DNA from: VXNE01 sp965208745
GTDB taxonomy: Bacteria; Pseudomonadota; Gammaproteobacteria; Pseudomonadales; Azotimanducaceae
DNA: 64,000 nt
Direction: 5' to 3'
Assembly (NCBI GenBank): GCA_965208745.1
Contig: CBDBPN010000003.1
Location: 434,001-498,000, forward strand
The notes beneath the pieces are model-generated. The model was given only the letters and a program-made list of their open reading frames with translations, was not told where the DNA came from and did not search any database. This document shows, piece by piece, positions 33,484-42,789 of this stretch. The translations under genes were made by a program, and so were the position numbers. Position 1 is the first letter of the stretch. Each line of letters begins with the position of its first letter.

Positions 33484-34107
33484 TCAGTCGAGCCCCGACA
33501 GCCAGCCTTCGAGATCCTCCACGAGCCGTTCCCCGTCGACGAATCCCCCGGCGAACAGGCGGAACGTCACCCCGTCACCACTCACGAGCACGCTCGGCAG
33601 CGCGTTCGTCCCGTACTGGCGCGCGGTTTCGAACCCCCAACGGGTCCGCTGGCGCACCCCTTCCGAGTCCATCAGCGGCCGGAGCCGGTCGCGCGCTACG
33701 TCGAACTCCTCGCCGGTCGCGAGGAGCGTGTCGAGGTCGTTGACGTTGACGCCCTCGGCGAAGAAACGCTGCTGCAGGCGGTGCGTGTACCCGAACGGCG
33801 GCGCGCCGCGGGCGTCCCGCATGGCCTCCGCCGCTAGACACGGCAACAGGCTGTTGTAGACGGTTCCGGCCGGGAGTTCGTGCGAGAAGTACTGCCCCGT
33901 CACGGTCGTCACTTCATCCCAGAGCACGTTCAGCCGCTCGCGGCCGTACGCGCCCACCGGCCGAGTGCCGTGGACGTTGATGCCCCCAAGCAGGATGTCA
34001 AACGACAGGCGGTCGCCGAGCGCCTCCATCGCGGCCTCGAAGTGCGGCGTCGTGCCCCAGCACCAGGAGCACATCGGGTCGGTCACGAACCGGACGGACG
34101 GGGTCAT
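33484..34107 (-). CDS. FrnE-like DsbA-family protein
   Basis: A 207-residue thioredoxin-fold protein of the DsbA/FrnE group. The active-site CxxC is in TDPMCSWCWGTTPHFEAAME. ERLNVLWDEVTTVTGQ and an insert domain of helices follow, with the cis-Pro motif in YGTNALPSVLVSGDG. There is no signal peptide, so it acts in the cytoplasm as a disulfide or polyketide-type isomerase. It overlaps the selenophosphate synthetase fusion gene by ATGA, which suggests a role in redox or selenium handling. The gene is convergent with metX. Confidence 0.85.
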   Translation of the reverse strand: MTPSVRFVTDPMCSWCWGTTPHFEAAMEALGDRLSFDILLGGINVHGTRPVGAYGRERLNVLWDEVTTVTGQYFSHELPAGTVYNSLLPCLAAEAMRDARGAPPFGYTHRLQQRFFAEGVNVNDLDTLLATGEEFDVARDRLRPLMDSEGVRQRTRWGFETARQYGTNALPSVLVSGDGVTFRLFAGGFVDGERLVEDLEGWLSGLD

Positions 34108-36293
34108 GCAGTGGCTCCGCCGTCGATGGTCGAAAGTCCTTCCGCCACCACCTCGCCGATGACGGCGCTGTCGAGGTACCCCTCGGCCTGCAGCGCCGCC
34201 ACGCAGGGCGACGCCGCCTCGGCCGGGATGCCGGCAAGGAGACCGCCGGCGGTCTGCGGGTCCGCAAGCATGCGTAGCCGCGCGTCGTCGGGTCCGCAGC
34301 CGCGGAGCACGAAGTCGTCGAGGGCACGCTCGTTGTTGGGCTGGAGCGAACTCTGCAGGCCGGCCTCCATCAGCGCCACCGCGGTGGGTACCATGGGCAC
34401 GGCATCGAGTCTGAGCCGCGCGGCCGCTCCGGAGGCGCGAGTCATCTCGGAGAGGTGGCCGGCGAGGCCGAACCCCGTGACGTCGGTACACGCCGTGGCG
34501 CCATGCTCCGCAAGGATGCGTGCCGCCGCTGCGCTCGAGGCGTCCATCAGGTCGAGCACGGCCACCAGGTCCCGCCCCGTGGCGCGTCCCTGCATCGCCG
34601 CGGCCAACAGGGCGCCGGTACCGATGGCCTTCGTGAGCACCAGGCGCTGGCCGGGCTGCAGTCCTCCCTTGACCAGGGGCGCCTCCGGCGCCGCGCCCGT
34701 CACGGCAAAGCCGACGGAGAGCTCCGCGCCCTCCGCGGAATGCCCGCCGACGAGGGTGACGCCATGCCCGTGGAACACCTGCACCGCCCCCGCCATCACC
34801 TGGTAAAGGTCCTCCTCCATGAGCGCGTCGGACATCAGCGGCACGGTGACCAGCGCGAGCGCGTGCCGCGGCGTCGCGTTCATGGCGTACAGGTCGTTCA
34901 TGGCGTGGTGCGCGGCGATCCGGCCGAACCGGTAGGGATCGTCGACCATCGCGCGGAAGCCGTCGCAGCTCATCGCCAGCGTCGCCGAGTCGAGCCGCAC
35001 CACCGCTGCGTCGTCACCGATCCCCTGCACGAGCGACGCGTCCTCGCCTGGCGGGAGTCTGCGTAGCACGCGTTCCAGGATGTCGGCCCCGAGCTTGGCG
35101 CCACACCCCCCGCAACGCATGGTGTCCGGGGCGTCCACTCCCAGACCGGGCGCTAGCGCCGGCGGGGTCACCTCCATCTCGGGCAGTTTCTGGAAGCGGC
35201 GCATGAAACGCCGGTCGATCCAGTCCTTCCAGACCCATACCCAACGGCCCGACGCATGCCACGGACCCCGCGAGGCGACCGCGCGGCCGTCCGCCGTACC
35301 GATCAGAGCGAGGGCCCGGCGCTGGGCCCGGTAGCGCCTGAGCGGCCGGCCGAGGGCGTACCGGCGCAGGTTGTCCGCCAGCGGAGGGCCCTGCCGCACC
35401 GCGAACACGCCGGATTTGGGTCGCGGCGCCCCCCGGATGCCGGCCGTGTCGCCGGCCGCGAAGACGTCCGGATGCGACGTGGACTGGAGCGCATCGTTCA
35501 CCTCCACGAACCCGTCGGAGTCGGTCGCCAGGCCGCTGTCCCGGAACGCCGCGAAGGGCTCGACGCCCGTCACCCAGAACACGTGGTCGTGGGGCAGCGC
35601 CCGGTCGTCGCGTGCGCGGACGCGATCCCCGTCCACGGCTCCAACGAAGAAGTCCGTATGGATTTCTACCCCGCGGGCGGACAGGAGTGCCGTGAGCCGG
35701 CGCCGCGCCGGCCGCGCGTGCTCCGCGAGGAGTTCCGGGGCGGCCGTCACCAGCGTGCATCGCGCCGTCTCGGGGAACCGCGCGCGCATGGCGAGGGCGA
35801 GTTCCACGCTGCCAGGGCCTCCGCCCACGAACAAGAGTCGCATCGGGCGGCGCGCCAGCTCCTCGCAGACCGCGTTCCACCCGGGCAGGAAGCGACCGAT
35901 GGGCTTGACGGGCGTCACGCAGTCCCGTTCGGCGTACCCGGCGCCCGGCACACCGCCGGTGTTGAGCGACAGGATGTCGTACCGAAGCGGCGGGCGATCT
36001 CCCATGACTACCCGCCGGGCATCGAGATCGAGGCCCGTGACTTCGGACGGGATCAGCCGGGCGTCGGCGAAGCGGGCGAGCCGCGCCACGTCGATGTGCA
36101 TCTCGTCCCGGTCGTAGCAGCCCGCGACGTGTCCCGGCAGCATTCCCGAGTACGGCGTGTGGACCTCCCGGGCGATCACCGTGAGCCGGACGCCCGGCTC
36201 CGGCCGCATGCCGAAGCGCCGCAGCACCTGCACGTGGCTGTGCCCCGCGCCGACGAGCACGATGTCCCTGACGGCGGGTGCGGCCGTTTGCAT
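34104..36293 (-). CDS. selD: Fusion of NADH dehydrogenase-like FAD protein and selenophosphate synthetase SelD
   Basis: A 729-residue fusion. Residues 1 to about 380 form a pyridine nucleotide-disulfide oxidoreductase domain resembling type II NADH dehydrogenase: VLVGAGHSHVQVLRRFGM, LLFVGGGPGSVELALAMR, and VFAAGDTAG near its end. Residues about 395-729 are SelD: MRCGGCGAKLG with the active-site Cys, GIGDDAAVV, and VGGHSAEGAELSVGFAVTG with metal ligands. SelD makes selenophosphate from selenide and ATP for tRNA 2-selenouridine or selenocysteine. The active site uses Cys rather than selenocysteine. The fusion is a known architecture. Coupled to a FrnE-like gene. Confidence 0.93.
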   Translation of the reverse strand: MQTAAPAVRDIVLVGAGHSHVQVLRRFGMRPEPGVRLTVIAREVHTPYSGMLPGHVAGCYDRDEMHIDVARLARFADARLIPSEVTGLDLDARRVVMGDRPPLRYDILSLNTGGVPGAGYAERDCVTPVKPIGRFLPGWNAVCEELARRPMRLLFVGGGPGSVELALAMRARFPETARCTLVTAAPELLAEHARPARRRLTALLSARGVEIHTDFFVGAVDGDRVRARDDRALPHDHVFWVTGVEPFAAFRDSGLATDSDGFVEVNDALQSTSHPDVFAAGDTAGIRGAPRPKSGVFAVRQGPPLADNLRRYALGRPLRRYRAQRRALALIGTADGRAVASRGPWHASGRWVWVWKDWIDRRFMRRFQKLPEMEVTPPALAPGLGVDAPDTMRCGGCGAKLGADILERVLRRLPPGEDASLVQGIGDDAAVVRLDSATLAMSCDGFRAMVDDPYRFGRIAAHHAMNDLYAMNATPRHALALVTVPLMSDALMEEDLYQVMAGAVQVFHGHGVTLVGGHSAEGAELSVGFAVTGAAPEAPLVKGGLQPGQRLVLTKAIGTGALLAAAMQGRATGRDLVAVLDLMDASSAAAARILAEHGATACTDVTGFGLAGHLSEMTRASGAAARLRLDAVPMVPTAVALMEAGLQSSLQPNNERALDDFVLRGCGPDDARLRMLADPQTAGGLLAGIPAEAASPCVAALQAEGYLDSAVIGEVVAEGLSTIDGGATA

Positions 36294-36328
36294 AGGGTCG
36301 GACCGCGCAGGTGAGGCCGCGTGCCGCG

Positions 36329-38302
36329 TTACTCTCCCGCGGCGGACGCGTCCTCGGGGGCGCTGGCGGTGCGTTGCCGACGGGCCGTTGCCTGCGCCTG
36401 TGCAACCTCCCAGTACTCCGCGTGATCCAGTGCGCCGTTCCCGTCCCGGTCGCCCTGCTCGAGGGCCTGGTTGAACTCCTCGCGCATGTCCTCGGGGACC
36501 TCGTCCGGCCGCACGTTGCCGTCGCGGTTGCGGTCCAGGAAGCCGACCGTCTGCACGACCTCGGTCCGCTCCGAATTGTCGATCGGACGGTCGGATGTCT
36601 CCTCGACCCAACGGAACATGAAGTCGCCGTAGAGCATCTCGTCGTCCGAGTACAGCCCCCACGCGATGTCCCGCGTCGGGTCCGGGTTGCCGGGGTTCTG
36701 CGCCGAGTTGTCGTAGGTCGTGGTGTGAATCAGCCGCGTGCCCGCCGGCACCATGCGCGGCTCCACGAACTCGTAGCCCCGCTGCCAGTTGAAGTCGTAG
36801 TTCGGCACCGAGAGGATCAGCTCTTCGCGCCCGTCGGGGTAATGCAGGGCGAACGTGGAGCTCTTGCCCCGGTAGTGGGAGTGCGGCAGCACCTGGTAGA
36901 GCACCGCGTCGCGGTAGAACTCGAAGTAAGCGGACTCCTCGTGGTTCCGCGCGTGCGCCGGAATCCGGATCGTCGGATTGAGGGCCACGCTGTGGCGCAG
37001 GAAGTTGGCCGGCGGCTCGTCATGGAAGTAGAGGCCCATGCGCGTGCGGTCCGTCACGACCTTGCCGTACGGCGTGTAGTGCATCTGGAACAGGAAAGCG
37101 ACGTCCTGCGGGACGAACACGCCCGTCCCCTCGGGCATGATCTGCGGCCCGGTGCCGGGCGCGTAGCCACCGAGGTAGTTGTTCATGAGGCTCTCGCCCG
37201 AGTACTTGGCCTCGCGGCCGGGCTCGGTCGTGCCGACGAGGACATGGTGCACGACCTCCGTGACGCCCGGGTCGATGGCCATGGCCCGCACCCACACGTC
37301 CCGGTCCAACGGGTTGGCAACCACCGGGAACTGGTACTCGACGATTCCGGAGGCCGCGACCTCGAAGGGCGGTATCTCGACGATGAGATCGGGCTCGCCG
37401 AGGGGCCACTCGGGGGCGGTTTCGACGGCTTCCGCGAGCGGGTCCGGTCCCTCGCCCCGAGGCGCGCCCGCCTCGACCCAGTGCACCAGGGTCTGGCGTT
37501 CCTCCACGGACAGGCCGCGGTCGTTCTTCCAGGTCCCGACGTGCGGATCCGCGTGCCAGGGCGGCATGCGCTTCGTGCGGAGGACTTCGCGGATCATCGG
37601 CGCGAAGCCACGGACCATCGGATAGCCGGTCATCGCCCATGGCGCGATACCGCCGGGCTGGTGACACTCCTGGCAGTTGTCGCGCAGGAGCGGCGCGATG
37701 GTGTCGCTGTAGGAGATCTGCGTGTGATCCGCGTCGGCGCCCGGCAGGTTGATGAGGCACCCTTTGGCGCCATGGTCCTCGATCGCGGCTACGTCACCCG
37801 CGAGCACCGCGTCGAGGGCGTCGCGCAGGTAGTGTTCCGAAGCCGCCTGCTTCTGCCGCTCGTAGGTCAGGCGATCATTGACGGCGCCGCGGTAGACGAT
37901 CTCCCACCGGCGTGGGTCGATGACCATCACCTCGGCCGTTCGCGTCAGGCCGAGGGACTCGCCCACGAGCTGCGCCTCGTCGACGAGGATCGGGTACGGG
38001 ATGTCCCATTCCCGGGCTTCCGCGGCGATGGACTCGCGATGGTCCTGGAGGTTCGAGTTGATCATCAGGAAGCGCACGCCGCGCTCCGCGTAGACGTCGC
38101 TGATCGCGCGATAGTCCGGCAGGGCGTTGCGCACGATCGGGCAACCGTTGCCCTGCACGATCAGCACGATCGCGCTGGCGTCGGAGTAATAGTGGAGTTC
38201 GTGGGCCTGGCCGTCCTGGTCGAGCAGCATGAAGTTGTCCACCCGCATCGCGTGCCCGGCCAAGGCGGCGAGCAGGCAGGCGCATGCCAAGAGTGCTTTC
38301 AT
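36329..38302 (-). CDS. Multidomain exported redoxin, c-type haem, copper monooxygenase and EF-hand protein
   Basis: A 657-residue protein with a signal peptide (MKALLACACLLAALAGHA). Residues about 20-190 are a redoxin-like domain with a single active-site-like Cys54 in GNGCPIVRN. CQECH at 210-214 is a c-type haem motif, with MPPWHADP after it. Residues about 300-560 resemble copper type II ascorbate-dependent monooxygenases, with candidate copper ligands HH 352-353, QMHYTP (Met407, His408) and HSH 474-476 in LPHSHYRGK. Near the C-terminus lie two EF-hand-like loops, DRNRDGNVRPDE and DRDGNGALDHAE. Substrate unknown. Confidence 0.85.
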   Translation of the reverse strand: MKALLACACLLAALAGHAMRVDNFMLLDQDGQAHELHYYSDASAIVLIVQGNGCPIVRNALPDYRAISDVYAERGVRFLMINSNLQDHRESIAAEAREWDIPYPILVDEAQLVGESLGLTRTAEVMVIDPRRWEIVYRGAVNDRLTYERQKQAASEHYLRDALDAVLAGDVAAIEDHGAKGCLINLPGADADHTQISYSDTIAPLLRDNCQECHQPGGIAPWAMTGYPMVRGFAPMIREVLRTKRMPPWHADPHVGTWKNDRGLSVEERQTLVHWVEAGAPRGEGPDPLAEAVETAPEWPLGEPDLIVEIPPFEVAASGIVEYQFPVVANPLDRDVWVRAMAIDPGVTEVVHHVLVGTTEPGREAKYSGESLMNNYLGGYAPGTGPQIMPEGTGVFVPQDVAFLFQMHYTPYGKVVTDRTRMGLYFHDEPPANFLRHSVALNPTIRIPAHARNHEESAYFEFYRDAVLYQVLPHSHYRGKSSTFALHYPDGREELILSVPNYDFNWQRGYEFVEPRMVPAGTRLIHTTTYDNSAQNPGNPDPTRDIAWGLYSDDEMLYGDFMFRWVEETSDRPIDNSERTEVVQTVGFLDRNRDGNVRPDEVPEDMREEFNQALEQGDRDGNGALDHAEYWEVAQAQATARRQRTASAPEDASAAGE

Positions 38303-38352
38303 CGCGGATCCTCCTTGGATGCCGCGGATTTTACAGGGGATGGTGCGCCGCG

Positions 38353-39643
38353 TCAGACGGTGTCAGGGGCCTCTCCCATCGCCCCTCCCATCGCCTCTCC
38401 CGCCGAGAGGAAGTCGAGATTCGGGCCCGCGTCGCGCCCGCCGAGCGTGCGATCAGGACCGAGATCGCGCGCCCTGCCCACGGTGCCCTTGCCGAAACGC
38501 TCGATCAGCGCGTCGAGCGTCCGCTCGAGGCGCCGGACGCGACCCTCTCGTTGGATGAGGCGGTCGAAGAGCTGCAGTTGTTCGGGGGCCGCCGCTGGGG
38601 CCAGATCGTAGGCCGCCATCCCGACGAGGCGAAACGGTCCCGCGTGCCCGAATGCGTCGAGCAACCGGTCCGCCGTCTCATAGAGCATGTCCGCCACGTC
38701 CGTCGCACGGGCGAGCAGGCACTGGCGCGTCAGCATCTCGAAGCGCGCGGTCTTGAGCCGGACCCGCACGCCGCGCGCCACGTGCCCCTTGCGCCGCAGA
38801 CGGCGCCCGATGCGGTCCGCCGCGTCCCGCAGGTGCGGCAGGATCTCCGCCCGCGTCGAGACGTCCGCGAGCAGGGTGCGGTCCGAACCGACGCTGCGGG
38901 AAACGCGGCCGCCCTCCACCGGTCTCGGATCTCGGGCGTTCGCGAGCGCCGCGAAGTGCGCACCGATGCCGCCGAGGCCACGATGCAGCTCACGCGGGTC
39001 GCAGGCGGCCACGTCGCCGATGGTGTGCAGGCCGAGCGCCTCGAGCTTCGGCAGCGTCTTCGGGCCGGCGCCGAACAGCCGCGAGACCGGCTGCGGCGCG
39101 AGCCAAGCCTTCGCTTCCCCGGGCGGCACAACGGTGAGTCCGTACGGCTTGCGGTAACTGCTGGCGGCTTTAGCCACGTACTTGGTCGACGAGACCCCGA
39201 CGCTGGCGGTCAGCCCGGTGGCTTCGCGGACCGCCTCCCTGATGCGCTGCCCCATGCGCTGGGGCGGGCCGAAGATGCGCTCGGCCCCGGAGAGCTCGAT
39301 GAACGCCTCGTCCAGGCCCAACGCCTCGACCTTGGGCGAGAAGTCCCCGAACACCCGCATGATGGTGCGGGAGAGTTCCTCATAGCGATCGAACGCGATC
39401 GAACCGGGGCGGGACCGTGATGGCGTCGGGACACAGGCGACGCGCCCGCGCGATGGGCATGGCGCTGCCCACGCCGTAGGGCCGCGCCTCGTAGCTGGCT
39501 GTCAGGACGACGCCCCGCTCGCTGCGTGGACCAACAAGCACTGGACGTCCCCGCAGTTCCGGATGATCGAGCTGCTCCGCCGCCGCATAGAACGCGTCCA
39601 TGTCGGCGTGGGCGACGATGCGCGGCCAGCTCGCCTGCTTCAT
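38353..39643 (-). pseudogene. dinB: DNA polymerase IV gene, frameshifted by a 10-bp duplication
   Basis: From ATG 39643 (MKQASWPRIVAHADMDAFYA) the Y-family polymerase reads normally through AHADMDAFYAAAEQL, ASYEARPYGVGSAMPIARA and ITVPPRFDR, then VRSL and a stop. The rest, YEELSRTIMRVFGDFSPKVE, ALGLDEAFIELSG and SVGVSSTKYVAKAAS through the little-finger domain, continues in another frame to 38353. Removing one unit of a perfect 10-bp tandem duplication (39385-39404) restores the frame and gives about 426 residues. The catalytic Asp and Asp-Glu residues are intact, so the lesion looks recent. Confidence 0.88.
39385..39404. repeat. Perfect 10-bp tandem duplication in dinB
   Basis: GCGATCGAAC occurs twice in succession (39385-39394 and 39395-39404). 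One copy is enough to encode the expected Arg-Phe-Asp-Arg; the second adds 10 nt and shifts the frame. It could be a replication slip, a reversible switch or an assembly artefact. Confidence 0.9.
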
Positions 39644-39653
39644 GTCGGCAAGA

Positions 39654-39673
39654 TACTGTATACATGACCAGCA
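39654..39673 (-). promoter_or_regulatory. Candidate LexA (SOS) box upstream of dinB
   Basis: TACTGTATACATGACCAGCA contains CTG, a 10-nt AT-rich spacer and CAG, the layout of the gammaproteobacterial LexA operator. It ends 11 bp before the dinB start codon at 39643, where a repressor would block transcription. DinB is a standard SOS gene. Confidence 0.65.
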
Positions 39674-39695
39674 CACAAGCCCGGGAACGGTCCGG

Positions 39696-40319
39696 TCAAC
39701 CTTCGGGTGTTCGTCCGGTGACAATCCAGAGCGGATCTCCGCTCGGCGGTGAACGGTCGACGAAGTCGACTGCCTCGAACCCTCCGAGATCCAGGTACGC
39801 CCCGACGAGCCTTATGCGGTCGCGGGGCGGCAACTGGTGGAAGGCCCGGATCGCCTTGGTCGGGAAGCAGCGGTGCGACATGGCGACGCAGATTCGCCCG
39901 CCGGGGCGCAGGACCCGGACGGCGGAACGCATCGTCTCGACCGGCCGCACGAGGTACTGGATCGAGACCGCGATGGTCGCCCTATCGAACGCCCCATCCT
40001 CGTACGGCAGTTCCGGATCGGCGTTGAGGTCGTGGACGCAGTGCTCCGTCAGGCGCGGGTTCGCGGCCAGTTCCGCCGCGTTCATGCCGAGGCCCGCCAC
40101 GCGTCCGAGCGCCAGGTCCGACGGGTAATGGGACACCCACGAGGACATCAGGTCGAGCACGTCGGCCTCGGCGTGCAGGAACTCGCAATACCACTGCGTG
40201 AGCGCGTCGATCGTGACCTGGTCGATGTGCTGGACCAACCGCGGCTCACGGTAGAACTCGCCGTCGGGACTGGTGTCGACCCGCTCGAAAAAGCTGTCGG
40301 GAATGTCTGGCGTCGCCAC
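39696..40319 (-). CDS. Class I SAM-dependent methyltransferase
   Basis: A 207-residue methyltransferase with a Rossmann-like fold. ADVLDLMSSWVSHYPSDLAL takes the place of motif I (the usual glycine-rich loop is weak), and NPRLTEHCVHDLNADPELPY then gives the acidic motif II region. ATIAVSIQYLVRPVETM and RVLRPGGRICVAMSHRCF form motifs IV-V. Proteins with this layout are common in proteobacteria; the substrate is unknown. It lies 22 bp from the dinB operator, and the short distance suggests it is transcribed toward dinB. Confidence 0.82.
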   Translation of the reverse strand: MATPDIPDSFFERVDTSPDGEFYREPRLVQHIDQVTIDALTQWYCEFLHAEADVLDLMSSWVSHYPSDLALGRVAGLGMNAAELAANPRLTEHCVHDLNADPELPYEDGAFDRATIAVSIQYLVRPVETMRSAVRVLRPGGRICVAMSHRCFPTKAIRAFHQLPPRDRIRLVGAYLDLGGFEAVDFVDRSPPSGDPLWIVTGRTPEG

Positions 40320-40364
40320 GGCTCGTGTCGCGATGCGAATGCCCCCATGCTACACGGGCAGTCC

Positions 40365-41458
40365 TCAAGGTCGTGCCCGCGCGTCGTACCGCGTCATGGA
40401 CTCTCCGAGGCGCACGAGTTCGTCGAGCGGCATGTCGGGGTCGAACGGGAGATGGACCGCGTTCGCCAGGCGCCTCGCCCCGGGTACGTCGACACCTTCG
40501 CCCGAGACCGCGCAAAGGCGCCCGGACATTGGCGTCGAAGCCGGCCCGGCGCAGGACCTGCTTGCACGCACGCCTCCGGGTCCGGGACGAGGACCGGCAC
40601 CATCCAGCATGCGTGCGTTTCAGCGTCGCGTGTTGGGAGGCAGACGCCTGGTCCCAGGGCATCGAAAAGCGCCCTGCCCGGAGCGGTCCGCCGCGTCACC
40701 GGCGCATCTCCCTCGGCCAGCCGCCGTGCGAGCAGCGCGAGCAGTGCCGCAGACGGACGTAGCCGCAGCGACGCTGTCCCGGGTCGCGTGTTCCGCGTGA
40801 GGCGGTGTATCCAGTGCTCGCGGTCCGCGCCGACCGCGTCCAGGGCCGCCGCCAGCGCCCGGTAGACGCCCGGTTTGCCGGCACACTTCAGCGCGCCCGC
40901 GAGCAGGACGCGCCGCAGGAACGCCGCCGTCGGCCGCACCTGCTGGAGGCCGCGTCGCCGGCGCATTCGCTCAAGCGTCTCCGGATCCCGAACATGCGCG
41001 ACCGCTCCACCCAGCGCGGTCGGCGTCCGGATGGCCGGTCCAAGCCGGGCCGCAGTAGCCCTGCGCACAGTCCTCGACGACGGCGACGCCGCGCGCCCGG
41101 GCGATCGCGATGGCAGGCGCGACATCGAGCCGGGCCCCAAAAGGACGCGTCAGCACGACGGCACGGGTCTTCGGTCCGATGACGCGCTCGAGATCGTCCG
41201 CCCGCCAGGCGCCGGTATCGGCGTCGACGTCGATGGGTACGGCCCGCAGGCCATGCCGTCGCCGGGCGGCCACCGTCTGACACGCAGATAGAGGTCGAAG
41301 GCCGAACGCACGTTGAGGCACGCCAGGACCCCTTGCCCGGACGGCCACAGGCGCTCCACGCCTTCCGCCGCCTCCTCCCACGGCGACGGCGCAAGGCAGC
41401 AGCCCAGGGCGAAACGCCAGTCGCGCCACGCGAGGTCCACTTGCTTGCACGGCCACAT
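40365..41458 (-). pseudogene. DegT/DnrJ/EryC1-type PLP aminotransferase, heavily frameshifted
   Basis: Pieces of one protein lie in several reverse-strand frames in the correct order. MWPCKQVDLAWRDWRFALGC and VLACLNVRSAFDLYL come first. VPIDVDADTGAWRADDLERV, TRAVVLTRPFGARLDVAPAI and VAVVEDCAQGYCG follow in a second frame. TALGGAVAHVRDPETLERMR through PSAALLALLARRLAEG lie in a third. QVLRRAGFDANV and HLPFDPDMPLDELVRLGESM come last. The order and motifs fit a DegT-type sugar or amino aminotransferase; VEDCAQ normally precedes the PLP lysine. At least three frame changes make a functional product very unlikely. Confidence 0.85.
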
Positions 41459-41586
41459 GAGTCGGGGCTTCCAGATGCGAAGCCGGCTCGATCATGCCAC
41501 GGCGTTGCCGCCCGCACGGCGAACCCGGCGCAACGCAGGCTTGCAACACAAGCTTGCGCCGGACCGCGTTCAGTTAACATCGCCCC

Positions 41587-42789
41587 ATGACCACCGCCCT
41601 GCTCTACGACTGCTTCAGCGGCATCTCCGGCGACATGCACATCGGCGCGATGGCCGATCTCGGCGTGCCGGAGGACTACCTCCAGGGGCAGCTCGCGAAA
41701 CTCCGTCTGGCGTCGGAGTTCGAACTGGTCCTCGCCTCCGCCCGCAAGATGGGGATCACGGGAACAAAGGCCACGGTGCGCCTGGCCGAGGACGCCCCGC
41801 ACCCCCACCGCCGGCTGGCCCACATCGTGGAGATCATCCAGGACGCCGGTTACCCGCAACCGGTCGAGACGCGCGCCACAACCATCTTCCGCGCGCTCGC
41901 CGAGGCGGAGGCCGGGATCCATGGCATCGGCGTGGAAGAGGTGCATTTCCACGAGGTGGGCGCCACGGACGCCATTGTGGACATCGTCGCCGCCGCCCTC
42001 GGGCTCGACTGGCTCGGCATCGAACGGGCGTGGTCGCGCACGGTGGAGGTAGGCGGGGGCATGGTGCGGTGCGCGCATGGCCTGATGCCGGTGCCGGCCC
42101 CTGCGACGGCAGCCCTGCTCACGGGCGCGCCCTGCAGCTACGGGCGCGTCGAGGCGGAGACTACCACGCCGACCGGCGCGGCCATCCTGCGCGGCTCCGT
42201 GGACGTCTTCGGAGAACCCGCGCGTTTCACCAGCGCGCGCGTCGGCTACGGCATCGGGCAGAAGGACTTCGCCATCCCCAACGTGCTGCGCGTCATGCTC
42301 GGCACGGCTGAGGTCGGTGAGGAGGCCGGCGCCCCTTACGAGACCGAGACCAACGTCGAGATCGACTGCAACGTCGACGACATGAGCCCCGAGGCTTTCC
42401 AGCCCCTGATCGAGGGGCTTTTCGAGGCCGGCGCCCGGGACGTGATGGTCACGCCCGGCCTGATGAAGAAGTCCCGGCCGGCGCACCGCGTCTCCGTGCT
42501 GGCGCATCCGGACGACCTCCCGGCGGTCGTCGATCGCCTGGTGCGCGACTCCACCACGATCGGGGTGCGGTTCCGCGACGTCCGCAAGTGGATGCTGCCA
42601 CGCGAGACCGTCACGGTGCCGACGTCCCTCGGCGACGTGCGGGTGAAGGTCGCGACGCTGCCGGACGGCCGCCGTCGGTGGAAGGCCGAGTACGACGACG
42701 TGCTGCGCCTGGCGCGTGATCGGGGCAAGGACTACCTGGCGGCCCGGGACGCCGCCGAACGCGAGATCGCGGCATGGATGAACGACTGA
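41587..42789 (+). CDS. larC: Nickel insertion protein LarC
   Basis: A 400-residue LarC, the CTP-dependent nickel cyclometallase that inserts nickel into the pincer cofactor of lactate racemase. It starts MTTALLYDCFSGISGDMHIG, the family signature. HGIGVEEVHFHEVGATDAIV has the His-rich region, GLMPVPAPATAALLTGAP follows, and the C-terminal domain has IDCNVDDMSPEAFQPLIEGL and DVMVTPGLMKKSRPAHRVS. It is a single intact frame, whereas some bacteria need a frameshift to make LarC. It overlaps larB by 16 bp. No larA gene is in the window. Confidence 0.95.
   Translation: MTTALLYDCFSGISGDMHIGAMADLGVPEDYLQGQLAKLRLASEFELVLASARKMGITGTKATVRLAEDAPHPHRRLAHIVEIIQDAGYPQPVETRATTIFRALAEAEAGIHGIGVEEVHFHEVGATDAIVDIVAAALGLDWLGIERAWSRTVEVGGGMVRCAHGLMPVPAPATAALLTGAPCSYGRVEAETTTPTGAAILRGSVDVFGEPARFTSARVGYGIGQKDFAIPNVLRVMLGTAEVGEEAGAPYETETNVEIDCNVDDMSPEAFQPLIEGLFEAGARDVMVTPGLMKKSRPAHRVSVLAHPDDLPAVVDRLVRDSTTIGVRFRDVRKWMLPRETVTVPTSLGDVRVKVATLPDGRRRWKAEYDDVLRLARDRGKDYLAARDAAEREIAAWMND

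Noticed and set aside
36311..38611. A 766-codon + strand frame opposite the redoxin/copper protein
   Set aside because: The minus-strand protein has signal peptide, haem, copper and EF-hand motifs; the + frame is a shadow.
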